Assembly: GCF_017303375.1 (NCBI RefSeq)
Contig: NZ_JAFKOH010000008.1
Coordinates: forward strand, 62,001 to 126,000
From: Bacillus sp. NTK074B
GTDB taxonomy: Bacteria > Bacillota > Bacilli > Bacillales > Bacillaceae_B
Reading direction: 5' to 3'
Length of the DNA stretch: 64,000 nucleotides
In this document: piece after piece, positions 19,045-26,822 of the stretch
Layout: every line of letters begins with the position of its first letter
How positions within the stretch are numbered: position 1 is the first letter of the stretch
Notes under the pieces: model-generated
The model's database searches: none
Seen by the model: only the letters and a program-made list of their open reading frames with translations
Told to the model about the DNA's origin: nothing
Made by a program: the position numbers and the translations under genes

Positions 19045-19391
19045 GTGATGATCCTCCTAATATGTAATAGCCTCGGCCGGGCATCTATTAATCTATCATA
19101 AATAACACCCGGTATCCCGAGGGTTTTTGTAAAGATTTCCACTATATTCCGGGCGGAAAGTCTCATTTTTTGTTAAAAAGGTGTAAATGGGAGGATTGAA
19201 AATGGGTGAAGCATGGAGAAGGTCATACGCTAGTATGTAGGGACTAATGGATTTTGACCGATGAAAATGTACGTAGCGACAAGAGTATAATATAATCAGG
19301 AACCGAATATTAGTTTAATATATTCGCTGTAAAGCGGCCCTTTAAAAGGATGTTTGCCCATTCCATTATGGTAAGAAAGGGGTGCAGATTG
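19045..19391. other. Intergenic region between protease and Gmad2 lipoprotein
   Basis: About 350 bp without a gene, holding the two divergent promoter regions. TATAATATAAT at 19286-19296 is a good -10 region for the rightward lipoprotein gene. No conserved structure beyond that was seen. Confidence 0.6.
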
Positions 19392-19838
19392 ATGAAGATA
19401 CTGGTTTTTATCATAACGTTATTAATGATTGGTGGTCTTGTTGCTTGTACCCAACAATCAAAAGAAGGAAATGAGAAACCGATTGTTACAGAAACCAAAG
19501 AAGAAACTCCGCCAACGGAAAGTAAGTCAGAGACAGAGGTTCCAGGGGATGTGGTTTATGAGAACGAGGCATTCAAAGATGTGGTAGTCACTCAGTCTGG
19601 AGATGAAGTGACGGTCACTGGGAAGGCACGTGTGTTTGAAGGGGTCTTTCAATATGATCTTTATGATGGGGAGAACGTAGTGGAAACGAGCAACTATCAA
19701 ACAGATGGGGCCCCTGCCTGGGGGGAATTTACCATTACGTTTAAACATGAATTCGTTACGAGGGTAGAATTGTTTTATTACTCAGCTAAAGATGGTTTGA
19801 AAATGGATTCGCTGGAGCTTCCTATTTCAATGGAGTAG
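19392..19838 (+). CDS. Gmad2-domain lipoprotein
   Basis: 148-aa lipoprotein. Signal peptide with lipobox GLVAC (Cys near residue 19), an acidic Thr/Glu/Lys-rich linker, and a C-terminal immunoglobulin-like domain of the Gmad2 type (VTVTGKARVFEGVFQYDLYD ... GEFTITF). Gmad2 is named for its occurrence in bacterial spore germination proteins such as GerM-associated ones, so a spore-envelope or cell-surface role is plausible given two ger operons nearby. The ATG at 19392 has GGGGTG 9 nt upstream; a longer opening has no ribosome site. Confidence 0.82.
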   Translation: MKILVFIITLLMIGGLVACTQQSKEGNEKPIVTETKEETPPTESKSETEVPGDVVYENEAFKDVVVTQSGDEVTVTGKARVFEGVFQYDLYDGENVVETSNYQTDGAPAWGEFTITFKHEFVTRVELFYYSAKDGLKMDSLELPISME

Positions 19839-19914
19839 GTGAGGTCAGAGATGATGCTGAAGACAACAAGGATAGTATATGTGCAATAGAGGGGCATACT
19901 TTTCAGTTGGGAGA

Positions 19915-20108
19915 ATAGACGGGAAAATTCCGCTTAATTCGTCATTACGATAAAGAAAGAGTGAAAATAGACGGAAAAATTCCGGCTATTTTCCCGAAAG
20001 AACAATAAATAAGTGGTTTAACTGTGCTTAACCGGAAAAAGTCCCCTTATTTCCCTCAAATCAAGATCCACTCTGAGTATAACCGGAAAATCTCCGCTTA
20101 TTTTTACT
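19915..20108. repeat. Four short direct repeats, consensus near ACCGGAAAATNNCCGCTTATTT
   Basis: Copies begin near 19918, 19971, 20034 and 20085. Each contains GGAAAA, a variable triplet, CC(G/C)(G/C)CTTA or a close variant, then a T-rich tail. Spacing is irregular (about 50-63 bp), and the intervening sequence is AT-rich and unrelated. Confidence 0.6.
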
Positions 20109-20184
20109 TCTGCAGGTCCTTTTATCATAGGCAATCATCTTAATTTAAAGATTCCGGAGAACCGTTTCACAAGTAGAATAAAGA

Positions 20185-20218
20185 AACTCGCCAAAATTAA
20201 CGGCGAGTTCTCCTTTTT
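20185..20218. terminator. Stem-loop terminator
   Basis: AACTCGCC (20185-20192) pairs with GGCGAGTT (20202-20209), then CTCCTTTTT. Oriented for rightward transcripts coming from the Gmad2 lipoprotein side. Confidence 0.75.
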
Positions 20219-20222
20219 AACA

Positions 20223-20249
20223 GTGCCAAGGGACCTGTCCCCCTGGCGC
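20223..20249. repeat. Family-A palindromic repeat
   Basis: GTGCCAAGGGACCTGTCCCC followed by CTGGCGCAC: compact palindromic copy directly beyond the yitT-family stop codon. Nearly identical cores occur at 34568-34590 and 39918-39947. Confidence 0.75.
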
Positions 20250-20254
20250 ACGTT

Positions 20255-21088
20255 TTACGTCTTCGGAAACGTAAATCCTTCCCCGAACACATCACGCACA
20301 TCATGGACGACGACGAAAGCCTTATCATCGATCTGCTGGATCATCTTCTTCAGTAAGAAGAGCTCCTGCTTATTGATGACGACATAGAGGATATCTTTCG
20401 ACGCTTTTGAGTAGTGACCTCTTGCATTGATGATGGTGACGCCGCGGTCCATTTTGGCGCTGACTTTCTCGGCGATGGCATCGGTATCCTGGGAGATGAT
20501 CGTGACCGCCTTCCGTGTATCGAATCCATCGATGAGGTAATCGAGGATCTTCGTGCTGATGTAGATGGAGATCCCGGTGTACATCGTGTTTTCAATTCCG
20601 ATAACGAACACGGAACTGAGCACGACCAGGATGTCGAATACGAACATACTCGTACTGACCGCCCATCCGAAACGCTGATTGAGCATGCGGGCCACAATCG
20701 TGGATCCACCCGTCGTCCCCCCTGAACGCAGGACAAGACCAAGCCCGATCCCGATGAATACGCCGGCGAATACGGTGCCGAGCATGATGTCGACTGAATC
20801 GCCCATCCCCTCGGTCAGTTGGATGAAGAGGGAGGTGAAGAAAATGGCCAGCATGGTGTACCATGTCACTCGTTTATTTAAAACTTTATATCCGATGGCA
20901 AGGAGAACCCCGTTCATGGCAAAGTTCGTGATACCCGGCGACCAATCGAATACATAGTAAAGGATCATGGAAATCCCCGTCACGCCGCCTTCCCCAAGCT
21001 CATTCGGGATGGCGAACAAATTGACTCCAAGGGCAAAGAATAAGGAGCCAATAATAATCAATGTTATTTCTTTCACTGTTGAGTTCAT
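20255..21088 (-). CDS. YitT family membrane protein (DUF161/DUF2179)
   Basis: 277-aa member of the YitT family: five to six transmembrane helices (residues 1-about 185, DUF161-type, with the GGTTGGSTIVARML loop) followed by a cytosolic DUF2179 domain (GVTIINARGHYSKASKDILYVVINKQE). Bacillus genomes encode several paralogues (YitT, YqfU, YpjC, YvjA and others) whose substrate is not established. Length is typical. It is monocistronic, flanked by family-A repeats on both sides. Which paralogue this is cannot be decided here. Confidence 0.9.
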   Translation of the reverse strand: MNSTVKEITLIIIGSLFFALGVNLFAIPNELGEGGVTGISMILYYVFDWSPGITNFAMNGVLLAIGYKVLNKRVTWYTMLAIFFTSLFIQLTEGMGDSVDIMLGTVFAGVFIGIGLGLVLRSGGTTGGSTIVARMLNQRFGWAVSTSMFVFDILVVLSSVFVIGIENTMYTGISIYISTKILDYLIDGFDTRKAVTIISQDTDAIAEKVSAKMDRGVTIINARGHYSKASKDILYVVINKQELFLLKKMIQQIDDKAFVVVHDVRDVFGEGFTFPKT

Positions 21089-21138
21089 ATCATCACTCCG
21101 TTCTCAATTGATACTAGGATACTATAGCATATGGGGAG

Positions 21139-21210
21139 CCGGGGGGACAGGTCCGTTGGTGCTTTTTTGTGAGGATGGGACCAGGGGACCTGACCCCGTG
21201 GTACTTTTGG
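21139..21210. repeat. Degenerate pair of family-A repeats
   Basis: GGGGGGACAGGTCCGTTGGTGC and, 40 bp on, CCAGGGGACCTGACCCCGTGG. These are two decayed half-elements of the GGGACAGGT/ACCTGTCCC family in the gap between yitT-like and ridA-like genes. Confidence 0.55.
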
Positions 21211-21232
21211 GTTTTATTTAGAAGGAATGATG

Positions 21233-21279
21233 TCCTCCGAGAGAGAACTTCTAAGAAAGCATAAAATGAAATCGGAGGA
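21233..21279 (+). promoter_or_regulatory. Possible Shine-Dalgarno-sequestering hairpin upstream of ridA-like gene
   Basis: TCCTCCGA (21233-21240) is perfectly complementary to TCGGAGGA (21272-21279), which contains the ribosome binding site of the gene starting at 21286. If both lie in the mRNA leader, the 8-bp helix would hide the Shine-Dalgarno sequence. Confidence 0.45.
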
Positions 21280-21285
21280 AACCCT

Positions 21286-21696
21286 ATGAATCAAAACATC
21301 ACATTCATCCGCTCCAACCAATTAGCCGAAGTCGATTACGCCTACGCTTCACGAGTCCCTTCAGATATGGATCTCTTGTTCTTGGCCGGGGCATGTCCGC
21401 TTAATGAAGAGGGAGAAGTGCCTTATATCAATGATTACGAACAGCAGGCAAAGCTGTGCGTAGAGAACATGAAAGCCGTTCTGAAAGAAAGCGGTGCTTC
21501 CCTGAAAGACGTCGTATATACAAGGGTCATTGTGGCGTCCCATCATCAGGCAGACTTAGTGACTGCCTGGAGATCAATCAGGGAAGAGTTCGGCGATCAT
21601 GATGTGCCGAGTACATTGTCGGGAGTGACGGTGCTTGGATACACGAATCAATTAGTGGAAATTGAGGCGGTCGCAGCAGTAGAGAAAAAGGAATAA
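21286..21696 (+). CDS. RidA (YjgF/YER057c/UK114) family protein
   Basis: 136-aa RidA-superfamily protein, typical length. Members hydrolyse reactive enamine/imine intermediates made by PLP enzymes, forming trimers with active sites at subunit interfaces. The family signature region is visible near the C-terminus (PSTLSGVTVLGYTNQLVEIEAVA). The usual active-site Arg of canonical RidA appears in VVYTRVIV near residue 84. Whether it has RidA deaminase activity or belongs to an Rid1-7 subgroup of unknown role cannot be decided. The start follows GGAGGA, which may be sequestered by an upstream complementary octamer. Strong terminator follows. Confidence 0.88.
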   Translation: MNQNITFIRSNQLAEVDYAYASRVPSDMDLLFLAGACPLNEEGEVPYINDYEQQAKLCVENMKAVLKESGASLKDVVYTRVIVASHHQADLVTAWRSIREEFGDHDVPSTLSGVTVLGYTNQLVEIEAVAAVEKKE

Positions 21697-21710
21697 ATAG
21701 GATGTTGATT

Positions 21711-21756
21711 GAAAGAAGCCAGGTGGACCGAATGAGGCGTCCACCTGGCTTCTTTC
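21711..21756 (+). terminator. Strong terminator after the ridA-like gene
   Basis: An 18-bp perfect stem between 21711-21728 (GAAAGAAGCCAGGTGGAC) and 21739-21756, with a short loop and T-rich flank. Confidence 0.9.
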
Positions 21757-21935
21757 TACTTTCTTTACAATTCTGTCACAATATCTAAATTTATTTTAAA
21801 ATAAAGGAAAAAAATCCTATGCATCGTCCAAAGAATCCCTTACATTTTAAGTAATAAAACAAAAGGATAAAATTGGTATATATCCCAAATGAAGACTAAG
21901 CAAGTACTAAGCCACCCACATGAAGGAGGGTTACC

Positions 21936-22703
21936 CTGGACACTCAACTATTCATCTCACTCGTCATTCTGATTGTACTTGCCCACATCGGCGCCATCAT
22001 CCTGTTTGTCAAATATAGAAGGGGACACATGGACAAAAATCCGTTCATTACCATCCTCCAAAAAGAAACGCTCATCTTCAACTATGCCCTGTTCAGATGG
22101 AAGGTGAACCCCAAGGAAGGAACCTATCCTTTTCACAAAGGCTCGAACTACTTCTGGCTCTTCATCGCCCTCCTTCATGAACAGGTCATCGAAGCGTTCG
22201 CTTTTCACTATTATTTAAAGGACGTGGATCCAATCCGTGCAGATATCCTCGTAGTCCTGCATATCTACAGTATCCTTTATATGCTCGGTGACTATAATCT
22301 CGTCCGTAACTCACCAATCCAGTTCAAAGGAAATAGGGTCCAGATGAATGTCGGCGTACGAAGATCCCTCCATTTTCAGCTTGAAGATGTGGCAGCCATC
22401 GAGCCCGCAAGAACCCAGTATGCCAAAAGCGGGGGCATTATCCATGAGAAACATGTGTTTCACGTCGCTATGCTGCCAAGGGTGTTCACCCGGGTCTTCG
22501 GGATGATCGATGAATTGCGGTATGAAATCATCTTCAAGGAACCGGTTGAGGCGAGAGGGTATTTCGGGCAGAGAAAAGTGGTGGAGAAGGCGCTGATTTA
22601 TATGGAGGATGCGGAACCGTTTATTCATGACCTTCGTGCAAAGGTACGGACCACAGCTGCAGTCGACAGTGAACTGCAGACTACAACCACGGTCTCTATA
22701 TAA
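21936..22703 (+). CDS. Membrane protein of unknown function with probable CTG start
   Basis: 255-aa protein if read from CTG at 21936. AAGGAGGG (21923-21930) sits 5 nt upstream of that CTG. The extra 31 codons encode a good hydrophobic helix (LVILIVLAHIGAIILFVKY) followed by positive residues, which argues that translation begins there. A shorter version from ATG at 22029 has AAGGGG only 4 nt away and would lose this helix. Downstream are two more hydrophobic segments (near residues 75-100 and 105-120), a basic stretch and a soluble C-terminal domain. No family recognised; no operon partner. Confidence 0.65.
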   Translation: MDTQLFISLVILIVLAHIGAIILFVKYRRGHMDKNPFITILQKETLIFNYALFRWKVNPKEGTYPFHKGSNYFWLFIALLHEQVIEAFAFHYYLKDVDPIRADILVVLHIYSILYMLGDYNLVRNSPIQFKGNRVQMNVGVRRSLHFQLEDVAAIEPARTQYAKSGGIIHEKHVFHVAMLPRVFTRVFGMIDELRYEIIFKEPVEARGYFGQRKVVEKALIYMEDAEPFIHDLRAKVRTTAAVDSELQTTTTVSI

Positions 22704-22730
22704 TAAAAACAGCCGGCTACCACCGGCTGT
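22703..22730 (-). terminator. Terminator of dinB-like gene 1
   Basis: On the minus strand ACAGCCGG pairs with CCGGCTGT (22730-22709), followed by TTTTTATTA. The opposite side lacks a clear U-run. Confidence 0.8.
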
Positions 22731-22739
22731 CATCCCTCT

Positions 22740-23228
22740 TTAACCCTTCATCGCTTCCATTTCTTCCTTGCTTGGACCATACACCCCAGGTACTTTCAAA
22801 CCAGCCTGACGCATCAGTACTGTTAATTGTCCACGGTGATGAGCCTGATGCTGAATCAACAGGCGGAACACGGCCTGAACCGGCATTTCCATTCCAAAGA
22901 GATTCACCATTTCGTTCATTTTCTCATCAGACACCTGCTCAGAAACAGCTTCTACAAGGCGGTCGCTGACGAGCTTATACGTTTCGCTGATTTCGGCAGC
23001 GGACGACGGTGCTTCTTTGCGGAGGTCAGGCACTTCGAATGTGATGCCAACCTGAGCAGGGAAGTAGTATGTAGCTCCCGTGATGTGCCAGGCAACGCTT
23101 CCGATGCTGTACAAGTCAGGTGTCACTTCTTGTTTCAGGGACACGTCCGTCAGTGTATCCATTACCTTTTGGGTGACAGAGGCTTCTTGTTTCCATTCTT
23201 GTAAGAAATCATTTTTGGATGTGAACAT
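22740..23228 (-). CDS. DinB family protein
   Basis: 162-aa DinB/YfiT-type four-helix-bundle protein. The three-histidine metal site typical of the family is visible: His in SVAWHITGA near residue 47 and the HQAHHRGQL motif near 127-131. Members include thiol transferases (bacillithiol/mycothiol dependent) and damage-inducible proteins; substrate unknown here. The ATG at 23228 with GGAGG 7 nt upstream is preferred over an ATG two codons earlier. Monocistronic with its own terminator. Confidence 0.85.
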   Translation of the reverse strand: MFTSKNDFLQEWKQEASVTQKVMDTLTDVSLKQEVTPDLYSIGSVAWHITGATYYFPAQVGITFEVPDLRKEAPSSAAEISETYKLVSDRLVEAVSEQVSDEKMNEMVNLFGMEMPVQAVFRLLIQHQAHHRGQLTVLMRQAGLKVPGVYGPSKEEMEAMKG

Positions 23229-23433
23229 GGTCATTCCTCCTTTTAACTAGTCCATTCATTTTAACACGGGGATATATCGATTGGCTCTTATGAAGGGTTG
23301 AAGTCAGCTAACGTCACCTGACAAGTGCCCTCCTGGGTTGTTGTCCTCACAGATAATCCCTTCTTACATATACTGTTACAGAGGAAAGCAAGCATTCGAT
23401 TGTATCATTAGAACAGGAAAGTTGGTGAGTTGG

Positions 23434-24318
23434 ATGTCTTCAGATAATGAATTTGGAAAGTGCCGGAAACATAGGAAGAAGCATCGTGAGGAAGAGGAAT
23501 GTAAAGAAAAGAAATCGGACTGTTGTAAACGCGGGCCAAGGGGGAGGACTGGTCCACCGGGTCCTAAAGGTCCTAAGGGTCCTCAAGGCGAACAAGGTCC
23601 TCAAGGCGAACAAGGTCCTCAAGGCGAACAAGGTCCTCAAGGTGAACAAGGTCCACAAGGCGAACAGGGTCCACAAGGTGAACAGGGTCCACAAGGTGAA
23701 CAGGGCCCACAAGGCGAACAAGGCCCACAAGGTGAACAGGGTCCACAAGGTGAACAGGGTCCACAAGGTGAACAGGGTCCACAAGGCGAACAGGGCCCAC
23801 AAGGCGAACAGGGTCCACCGGGGCCATCCACAGACTCCGACTGTGAGTGCTGCACGGAAACTATGAAGGACTTAATCAGCCTGCTGATCATGGATGAAGA
23901 TAATTCAGTCGATATTTTGACGCAGGATGATAATATAACCGTAGCGAATCTCCAAGCGATTGTGAAGGGGTATATTGTACAGTACGAAAAAAGCAACAAA
24001 ACGAGTTATGTGCCAATTTGCCAGATCGTTGCGATTCAAGTGAGAAGCACCTTGCCGGATCTGAGCAGTTTGCCGGAGCCGGTGGAGAGTACCGGGAGCT
24101 GTGCCTGCTGTGAAGATCCCGTCACGTTTTTCTTTTTGGACTTTGAGGGGACTGAAACAGAGTTTACCGTCAACACAGTTAGTAGCCAATTGCAGAATGT
24201 CACAAACGCTACAGTAGAAGATGTATTTGAAGGGTTGATATTATTTAATCGGCCTGGAAACAATCCGCCAACCTTCATCTCATCCTGCTATATTGACGGA
24301 TTTACTTTGTCTGACTAA
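23434..24318 (+). CDS. Collagen-like repeat protein, probably spore surface
   Basis: 294-aa protein. A basic, Cys-containing N-terminus ([23 protein letters not shown]) leads to a collagen-like Gly-X-Y region ([15 protein letters not shown], then 13 copies of GEQGPQ, then GPPGPS). A C-terminal domain of about 160 residues follows, with paired cysteines (CECC, CACC). Bacillus collagen-like proteins such as BclA decorate the exosporium, and Cys-rich basic proteins occur in spore coats, so a spore-surface structural role is likely. ATG at 23434 follows GGTGAG. The C-terminal domain is not one I recognise. Repeat number is expected to vary between strains. Confidence 0.82.
   Translation: MSSDNEFGKCRKHRKKHREEEECKEKKSDCCKRGPRGRTGPPGPKGPKGPQGEQGPQGEQGPQGEQGPQGEQGPQGEQGPQGEQGPQGEQGPQGEQGPQGEQGPQGEQGPQGEQGPQGEQGPQGEQGPPGPSTDSDCECCTETMKDLISLLIMDEDNSVDILTQDDNITVANLQAIVKGYIVQYEKSNKTSYVPICQIVAIQVRSTLPDLSSLPEPVESTGSCACCEDPVTFFFLDFEGTETEFTVNTVSSQLQNVTNATVEDVFEGLILFNRPGNNPPTFISSCYIDGFTLSD
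23581..23814. repeat. 13 tandem 18-bp collagen-coding repeats
   Basis: Thirteen back-to-back copies of an 18-bp unit (CCWCAAGGYGAACARGGY) encoding PQGEQG. The first four copies use CCT for Pro and the later ones CCA, indicating at least two expansion events. Confidence 0.95.
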
Positions 24319-24712
24319 TCAAGCCATTTTACCAAGAAAGCAAGGGAACGTCTCCATATAAGGGGATAAAGCAGGGGAGCGTTCTCCTGCTTTTTTATGT
24401 GAAAAGGGAGCGACCGGACCATCTCTGTGCTTCTTTTCAGGAAAAAATAAACAAGAATAGAAAAATAGACCTATTTCTACTTACATTCCTAAAAGAATAA
24501 TCCATTTAATCCAAAACATGGTAAGATAATGTCGAATCGATTCAAACGAATACTCATGAGTAGCTCGTTCTTACACCATACGATTGTACACATAATGAAA
24601 GATGCTATGGCAATGGTACACATGTTTTATGAAAGTTACTTACTGCGCATCACGATCTTTTGACAGCATGCATCCTAAAAAAAAACTGGTTATGTCCGGG
24701 AGGAGAAATGAG
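24319..24712. other. Intergenic region upstream of secreted-protein/ABC cassette
   Basis: A terminator for the collagen-like gene (24368-24396) is followed by AT-rich leader DNA. It carries GTACACAT at 24586-24593 and GTACACATGT at 24616-24625, exactly 30 bp apart; the same decamer occurs upstream of the secreted protein gene at 44847. No gene is supported. Confidence 0.6.
24368..24396 (+). terminator. Terminator of the collagen-like gene
   Basis: AAAGCAGGGGA (24368-24378) pairs with TCTCCTGCTTT (24383-24393) with a GCGT loop, followed by a T-run. Confidence 0.85.
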
Positions 24713-25225
24713 ATGAAAAAGGTTAAAAGGTTGATGATCGGTATTACAGTGGCGATTTGTGCATTTGGTTTCACCATCAGTTCCGCAAGTGCAGCATCGG
24801 ATTCAAGCTATGTTTCTACACCGTATGGTAAGTTAACATCCAATGCATGGAGGTCGAGTCTGTCGTCGAGCGGGAATACGTATCAGTTTACGTATCAAAC
24901 ATCGGCTGTTTATTCAGGCAGCAACTCGGTTGATTGGATCAAGACGACTTGGGAAGCATGTGCTTCATTAAGAAACAGTGCGTCCATGTCCATCGGGATT
25001 TCGGCTGACGGCGTAAGTGCCGGTTCAAGCAGTTCATGGCAAAACGTTTGTCAAAGTGCCTACTGGCAGAACTCAAATGGTGCGAAGGGTGCTTATTCTG
25101 AAACACGTAATGCGGTCATCAAGCCAAGCGCCGACTATAGAAGCGGTACCGTTTCCATCCAAAATGAAGCGAAAGTGAAGATCAAAGGCGATGCCCGATC
25201 TTGGTCTGTGAACGCTTCTGTCTAA
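24713..25225 (+). CDS. Secreted protein of unknown function, first gene of an ABC-transporter cassette
   Basis: 170-aa secreted protein. Sec signal peptide ending in SSASAA near residue 30. The mature part is small, Ser/Tyr/Trp-rich, has two Cys (ACAS and NVCQ) that could form one disulphide, and has predicted beta-strand character. ATG at 24713 follows GGGAGGAG. Downstream are a lipoprotein, an ABC ATPase and an FtsX-type permease, the order seen for lactococcin-972-like bacteriocins and some lipoprotein-releasing or antimicrobial-efflux loci. I therefore suggest a secreted bacteriocin-like or signalling protein with its immunity/export genes; sequence similarity to a known bacteriocin is not evident. 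Confidence 0.65.
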   Translation: MKKVKRLMIGITVAICAFGFTISSASAASDSSYVSTPYGKLTSNAWRSSLSSSGNTYQFTYQTSAVYSGSNSVDWIKTTWEACASLRNSASMSIGISADGVSAGSSSSWQNVCQSAYWQNSNGAKGAYSETRNAVIKPSADYRSGTVSIQNEAKVKIKGDARSWSVNASV

Positions 25226-25344
25226 TAGATAAAGAACCCCAATGATAGAATGAAAATGAAGGAAGGAGTATAGTTTGTAACGGTTAGTACTGGGGATTGC
25301 CCGTGCCATACATGCTACCTCCTTCTTTTTATGGAGATGATGAG

Positions 25345-26223
25345 ATGAAAAAGTTTTTATTCTTAGCTTTCAGTTTACTAGTATTCATGAGCGGCTGTGA
25401 TGAGCAGGCAGGGGTGAAATCGGAGGTTCTAGGGTGCTCCGGTGGGGACTGCGCCCTTGTGTATGATGGCGTTCAATATCTTACATATGATGAAAAAGTC
25501 AAGTCAAGCACCGGGAAAGTCGATGCAACAGAAAACGAGTTTCAATACAGACTTCCGGGAAATGATGAGTACGTGACAAGCGGGAATTCCATGACGAACG
25601 AGTTTACCATTTTGAAAAGGGAAAACAATCGTTTGGAGCCTGTTTATAAGCATGACAATGATAAAGAAGCGATCTTTCCTGTCGCTGTCGTGGATGAGAA
25701 GTATATCTTCGCCATCATGGAATACTCTTCTGATCAGCAGGTGTTCAAGGGGCTTTACAAGCTGACGGATCAAAACAAACTTGAAAAGCTGAAAACCGAG
25801 GAGAATGACATGACCAAACACATCTTCGGCGTCGGCATTTCATCGAATGACCAGTTCTATGTGCTTCTGAATGAAGATGGAAAGCAAAATGTGTATCATA
25901 CCGACCTTTCGTTGTCATCGTTTGAATTGGTGGCAGAGGACGTATCCCAAAATCTGAGTGCCCATGAAGGAGACGTTTGTTACGTGAAAGAAGAGGCATT
26001 CTTCTGTGGCGATCAGAAAATTAAGGAACTAGAAGACGGCACGGTCTTTGCATGGGCATTGGATGAATATATTGTGGAAGTGAATGATACAGGAAAGTTT
26101 GAAGTTAGGGGCTTCAAGGATCAGAAGCTTCTGAAATCCGGTAATCAGTTCATCGGTTTTGATGATCATTCTTCAAAGCTCATCATCTATAGCGATGGCG
26201 ACGTGATGGAGTTGGCGAAATGA
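25345..26223 (+). CDS. Lipoprotein of the ABC-transporter cassette
   Basis: 292-aa lipoprotein. Lipobox FMSGC with the Cys near residue 18. The mature part is rich in beta-strand-like stretches and contains early cysteines (LGCSGGDCALVYDG). The pattern of short repeated strands suggests a beta-propeller-like fold, but no family is recognised. ATG at 25345 follows GGAG. The stop overlaps the ATPase start (ATGA), so the two are translationally coupled and probably work together as an extracytoplasmic partner or immunity component of the transporter. Confidence 0.7.
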   Translation: MKKFLFLAFSLLVFMSGCDEQAGVKSEVLGCSGGDCALVYDGVQYLTYDEKVKSSTGKVDATENEFQYRLPGNDEYVTSGNSMTNEFTILKRENNRLEPVYKHDNDKEAIFPVAVVDEKYIFAIMEYSSDQQVFKGLYKLTDQNKLEKLKTEENDMTKHIFGVGISSNDQFYVLLNEDGKQNVYHTDLSLSSFELVAEDVSQNLSAHEGDVCYVKEEAFFCGDQKIKELEDGTVFAWALDEYIVEVNDTGKFEVRGFKDQKLLKSGNQFIGFDDHSSKLIIYSDGDVMELAK

Positions 26224-26822
26224 CGACGATCCTGGAGCTTGAGAAAATCAATAAGAGTTACCGGAATAAGATTTTAAGTGACCTGGACTACACATTTCCG
26301 GATAAAGGCTTCTATGCCATCTACGGAGCAAGCGGCAGCGGGAAGTCCACATTGCTGAATATCATTGCGGGTTTTGAAGCACCTGATAGCGGCTCCATCC
26401 ATAAGACCTTCGACCATCTTGAATATGTGATGCAGGAACATATGCTGCTGACGAATATATCGGTGAAGGAAAATCTGTACCTGAAGCTGAACGTAACGGA
26501 TCATCCCGTGAATGAGTATGATGACAGGATTCTCCAAACGTGCAGGAAGTTAAGCATCGACGGCCTCATCGAGGAGAAAGTGTCGTTCCTTTCAGGAGGA
26601 GAGAAGCAGCGGGTATCCATTGCCAGAGCGTTGTTAAGTGCGCCGGACATCATCTTGCTGGACGAACCGACGGCAAGTATCGATTATGAAGTGAAAGAAG
26701 ACCTGTTAATCATGCTTGTCGAGCTCTCCAAAGAGAGACTGATCATCGTCTCGACACATGATCCTGTTGTGAAGGATTACGCCGATACGACCCTGTCATT
26801 AGAAAGAGGGACAGTTCAATGA
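26220..26822 (+). CDS. ABC transporter ATP-binding protein
   Basis: 200-aa ABC ATPase of the MacB/LolD-like type. Walker A GASGSGKST (near 36-44), Q-loop in YVMQEHMLL, signature LSGGEKQRV, Walker B IILLDEPTAS and switch His in STHD. It is shorter than most importer ATPases, as in bacteriocin-export subfamilies. Coupled by ATGA overlaps both to the lipoprotein upstream and the permease downstream. With the single permease it would form a homodimeric type VII (MacB-like) mechanotransmission complex acting on extracytoplasmic substrates. Confidence 0.9.
   Translation: MTTILELEKINKSYRNKILSDLDYTFPDKGFYAIYGASGSGKSTLLNIIAGFEAPDSGSIHKTFDHLEYVMQEHMLLTNISVKENLYLKLNVTDHPVNEYDDRILQTCRKLSIDGLIEEKVSFLSGGEKQRVSIARALLSAPDIILLDEPTASIDYEVKEDLLIMLVELSKERLIIVSTHDPVVKDYADTTLSLERGTVQ

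Larger units (their letters stand above)
19839..20254. other. Intergenic region rich in repeats
   Basis: About 415 bp with no supportable gene. It contains four diverged copies of a GGAAAA-NNN-CCGCTTATTT motif (19915-20108), a terminator (20185-20218) and a family-A element (20223-20249). Confidence 0.75.

Noticed and set aside
19915..20108. Regularly spaced motif as a small CRISPR array
   Set aside because: Copies are diverged, spacing varies from about 50 to 63 bp, and no cas gene is present.
23581..23814. Tandem repeats as a CRISPR array
   Set aside because: Units are contiguous, 18 bp, without spacers, and code for PQGEQG.
23440..23999. Several long overlapping frames on both strands in the collagen-like region
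   Set aside because: They are produced by the 18-bp tandem repeats, which keep other frames open; only the Gly-X-Y frame has a ribosome site and a sensible protein.
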